Positions 60,834-64,000 of a stretch of 64,000 bases of DNA are shown piece by piece. The notes below the pieces were generated by a model, which saw only the letters and a program-made list of their open reading frames with translations, was not told the origin of the DNA and did no database searches. This DNA comes from Amblyornis subalaris (taxonomy: Eukaryota > Chordata > Aves > Passeriformes > Ptilonorhynchidae), in NCBI GenBank assembly GCA_018881555.1, contig JACAXG010000054.1, positions 2,418,001-2,482,000 on the forward strand. The letters run 5' to 3'. A program made the translations under genes and the position numbers. How positions within the stretch are numbered: the stretch's first letter is position 1; each line of letters opens with the position of its first letter.

Positions 60834-63800
60834 TAAGCAGATGGCAGTCACAACCTGCCTGGTAGGAGCAACACACAAGCTCACAGAAAAGGGTGCAAAA
60901 TCAACCCCTTCCCAGAATTATCTCAGGCAACAATAAATGTAATCTTTACCAGAACTTGGGCATTTTTAATGTAGACCCCTCTATTTGTCACCACATTGCC
61001 TCAGCCTTAGAGACAAGCTAAATCATGTGGGTTGCACCTCTAAGCACATTCAGACTTTTTATGCCTGTTTGAAAAGAGGTCCATGACTGTGACATGACAC
61101 CGATGGCAAAGCCATGGCCATATCTCAACCACTTTGATGTTGATATCCTCAAGCAAGGAGAAGCATAAAATAAGAAGTCCTTGGATATGGCATCACCAGT
61201 CTGTAGTTGAACTCAGTTTGGGGCATTATGCAAAGAAATAGAAAGGAGTGAAATGTAATGAGCAAGACATGCAGCGACNTGTCTGCTGAGGAAAAGGGAG
61301 AGCTGATCTTTTTTCTACCCTTGCCTGTTCTTCTAAACACCGGTTTTTTCCAAAAGATGGATTTTCTCTTTATCTAACTTGTCTTTTTTCCCTGCTGTGA
61401 AATGTTTTGGGTCAGATGATATTTTGCTGGGCTTTAGAAAACTGCTAAGAATTAATTAATCTGTAATTAAATTGATGGGGAAAAGACGTACAGAACTGTT
61501 AATAGAATTACATCCTCAAAAGGAACAAAAATAAGACAGTTTCCTTTCATTTCTTTTTTTTTACAGTTTGCAGTGTGACAGATTTCTGACCAAGTTCGAG
61601 TTTAGACAAAGTGCATGTGGCAAAAGTTGGAAGTGTTGTAATGCTGCCTACTGTGATTTGTATAAACATTTAGGATCCCCTGGAGAGGAATGTAATCCAG
61701 GGTTCCCTGCTTACACAGAAAGGCTCAGAACAATGTAATATTTGAAAGAAAAGAAACATTTTTAATTGGATTTGTGCTGACTATTTTTGAAATACAAAGA
61801 AGACACTTTATCCAGTAAGCTGCAGATTGTTTGCAGTCACAGGGAATCGGCAGGCCTCAAATTAGCTGCAGGACAGCCCTCGTTTTTGTTCTCTGAGCCC
61901 AACAAAATTTGAGATTTGAAGGAAAAGTACTAATGATAAAAAAAGGCTGTAAAATTCAAGCCACATGCTTCTCTAAGTTTATGCGAGCTAGGCTGAATGG
62001 ATCATATGATTTCCTTGTACATTCCTCAAATGACAAAAAAATTGAAGGGGAAGATTTTCAAGTTTGTCTTTCTTCTGACTAGATGCTTGCTATGGGATGG
62101 GGCAGATCCTGATGTGTGCTCTGCATTGCTCACCCGACTGTGCTGCCAAAGGGTGATCTCGGCTTGCCCCCCAAGTCCTGCCACATCACTCTGAACCCCT
62201 TATGCCTTTGGGGATGACCTTCCCTGCCTTTAGCACCCATCCCCCTGTAGTTAGCAGGAGAGGGGCAGCTCAGACACTGATCTCAGTTTCATGCTGGGTT
62301 GAGTCCCTTTCCTGTTTGTATTGAATGTGAAGAGAGGAGAGATCTATTGTTTCATTAGCAGCATCAAAGAGAAGAAAATTGCACTATAGACAGTGCACTC
62401 CAGATTTGCAACATCCCTTGGCTTTTGTAGTAATAGAGAGAGGATATTAGAGATTTTTAGTAGAGGTATAAAGCCTGGTTGTGTTTCCCTTTTCCTTCCA
62501 GTTACATTTTTTTCTTTTTTGCATTGTTGATCAGTCAGATCCATCAGTAATGTCATTAGGCCTTATTTTGTCAGATGCACCACTCCCCTGAACACCAACA
62601 GCATCTGAAGAATTACTAAACTTAAGACAAGAATAGGCTTCAGAGAAGATATAGTGCCCTGAGGCAACTAAAAGTTCTCTGACTCTGTAGTTGTTTGTAT
62701 TTAGTATTTCCAAGTATTAAAAGAAATGTTAAGATGCATTCCTATAAAAAGAAAAGATATAAGCTCAGGTTCACCCTACTGATCTTTTGGCACTCCATGG
62801 ATAACCTGGAATAAGGAATATTGCCACTCAGGCCTCCTTCTGTGTAACCAGCGAAAAGAAATGGGTATCTTCATGGGGCATTTAAAACTGCACACGATCT
62901 GAGGGCTCCTCTGGAGGGGACTGTTACTTCATTGACTCAAGTGACTACACACCTACCCTAGGTGTCTCATCCAGGTAATTATGGTTAGCCCATAAGTGAA
63001 ATTCTGGACAGGACAATTTGTACATGATAAGATCCCATAACTCCTGTTTTAGGAAGGTGCACACTAGGTTGATTCCAGTAACTATTTGGCAGAACTGTGA
63101 GTACCTTAAGTCAAGATTAATATAGCCAAGTGGGTAGGAATGATTTTTTGGAGCAACATGGATAAGGGCGGCTCCTAGAGAATGGGATTTAAGGTGGGAC
63201 AAAAAGAAACAGGATGGGAAGGAGGATTAAGAGTAAGGGCTTGAAAGTAAAGTCAAGCTGAATATAGCTAAGTGACAGGTAAATGCTTATACTCATATCA
63301 TTTCTTCATTAAGGACCTCTAAAAAATGTTTCTAAAAAAGAAGACAAAAGCCTCTCTTGTCCATTGATGATGGTCCCCTCCTTTTCAGGAGGGTGACACT
63401 TACAACAAGGAGAAGCTAAGGATAAATGCAAGAGGGGATGATTCTGCAAGACAGTTTTGGCAGATAACCACCATATTTCCTAACATTAGACATCTACACA
63501 GGTAGATATCATGGCTGAGCTAGTTGTCCTCAGCTGCGTTTTCAGTCAAAGGAGAGCAACTGCTGCTTTTAGGGTGCAGTTCAGCTGAGCTATTTTAGAT
63601 GTCTGCTTAAAAGTGTGATGAATCCTACTTTGACTGTTCCTATTGATGAAAATGTAGTTGAGGGAAGTTAACTCAGATGCAAAGTCTACGGTTTATAAGA
63701 TACTATCAAACGATCTGTAACTTGCATTCACTTCCAAAAAGCATACAAAACTGTCAAGCATTTGTTCTTTCTGGACAAATCTTACGGTTTCATGATCCAA

Positions 63801-64000
63801 GTAGGATTTTTAGGTGGTCAAGGAGACTTACAAGACTGATATATTTACGAAAAGGCAAAATGAGATATTTTTGGTAAATTGCATTTCCTTATTAGTCATC
63901 ACTTCCCTTTTTATTCTGAGAAACAACCCTCTTCAGACGTGTTCGTTTTATTTGGCAGAAGTGTAGATCACTCCAGATGTTGCTGATTCTTTTTCAGTTC
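60834..64000. other. Unique non-coding stretch to the window end, no gene seen
   Basis: No repeat family, RNA gene or exon recognised. Only one isolated N (near 61279) occurs. The remaining frames are 60-85 codons and unassigned. Confidence 0.5.

Noticed and set aside
1..64000. Endogenous retrovirus or LTR pair
   Set aside because: No paired TG...CA terminal repeats, primer-binding site or gag/pol-like reading frame was seen on either strand.
1..64000. tRNA genes or tRNA-derived young SINEs
   Set aside because: No intact A-box/B-box pair (GGTTCGAATCC-type) was found; the few GTTC-like strings lack the rest of the cloverleaf.

Overview
The window reads as non-coding vertebrate DNA, most likely from a bird and at least from a sauropsid. 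The diagnostic evidence is CR1-clade LINE debris on both strands. One copy ends in the 8-bp 3' repeat (ATTCTATG) that marks avian CR1. I see no L1, Alu or B1-type sequence, interspersed repeats are sparse, and base composition is moderately AT-rich (judged by eye). I found no protein-coding exon, tRNA, rRNA, recognisable microRNA, CRISPR, operon or bacterial or viral gene. The many short open frames (60-150 codons) are what 64 kb of such DNA gives by chance, and several are antisense shadows of CR1. The species and the nearest gene cannot be told from this sequence.

Layout. 1-775: an old antisense CR1 fragment. 776-3745: unique sequence with a short (CT)n. 3746-4067: a 150-nt unbroken homopyrimidine tract abutting a CR1 3' end with its terminal octamers and an A-rich tail. 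4068-16265: mostly unique, with an ancient MIR/L3-like fragment, an (AAT)n run, a perfect 11-bp inverted repeat and two AT-rich stretches that look like conserved non-coding elements. 16266-24122: the tail of an older CR1, a GC/CpG-richer stretch (17395-17680), a CpG cluster near a CTCF-like match (20150-20250) and a CR1 piece that has lost its own 3' end. 24123-36840: unique, with an (AACC)n tract, a stem-loop candidate and a frame-split minus-strand reading frame of unknown meaning. 36841-52500: most of the ancient amniote retroposon debris (MIR-like cores and 'CTTTGGGAGCCC' tails), a GC-rich block with an in-frame 45-bp duplication, a pair of related unnamed segments and another enhancer-like AT-rich stretch. 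52540-53690: the longest repeat, an old CR1 still showing reverse-transcriptase motif A. 53691-64000: unique, with a (TA)n tract, a G-quadruplex motif, a Z-DNA-prone run and the best enhancer-like stretch (58265-58450).

No genes work together here. The likeliest biological content is cis-regulatory, in an intergenic or intronic desert, and only cross-species alignment or expression data can show it. No new genetic system was found. All family assignments rest on remembered consensus patterns, not on a database search.
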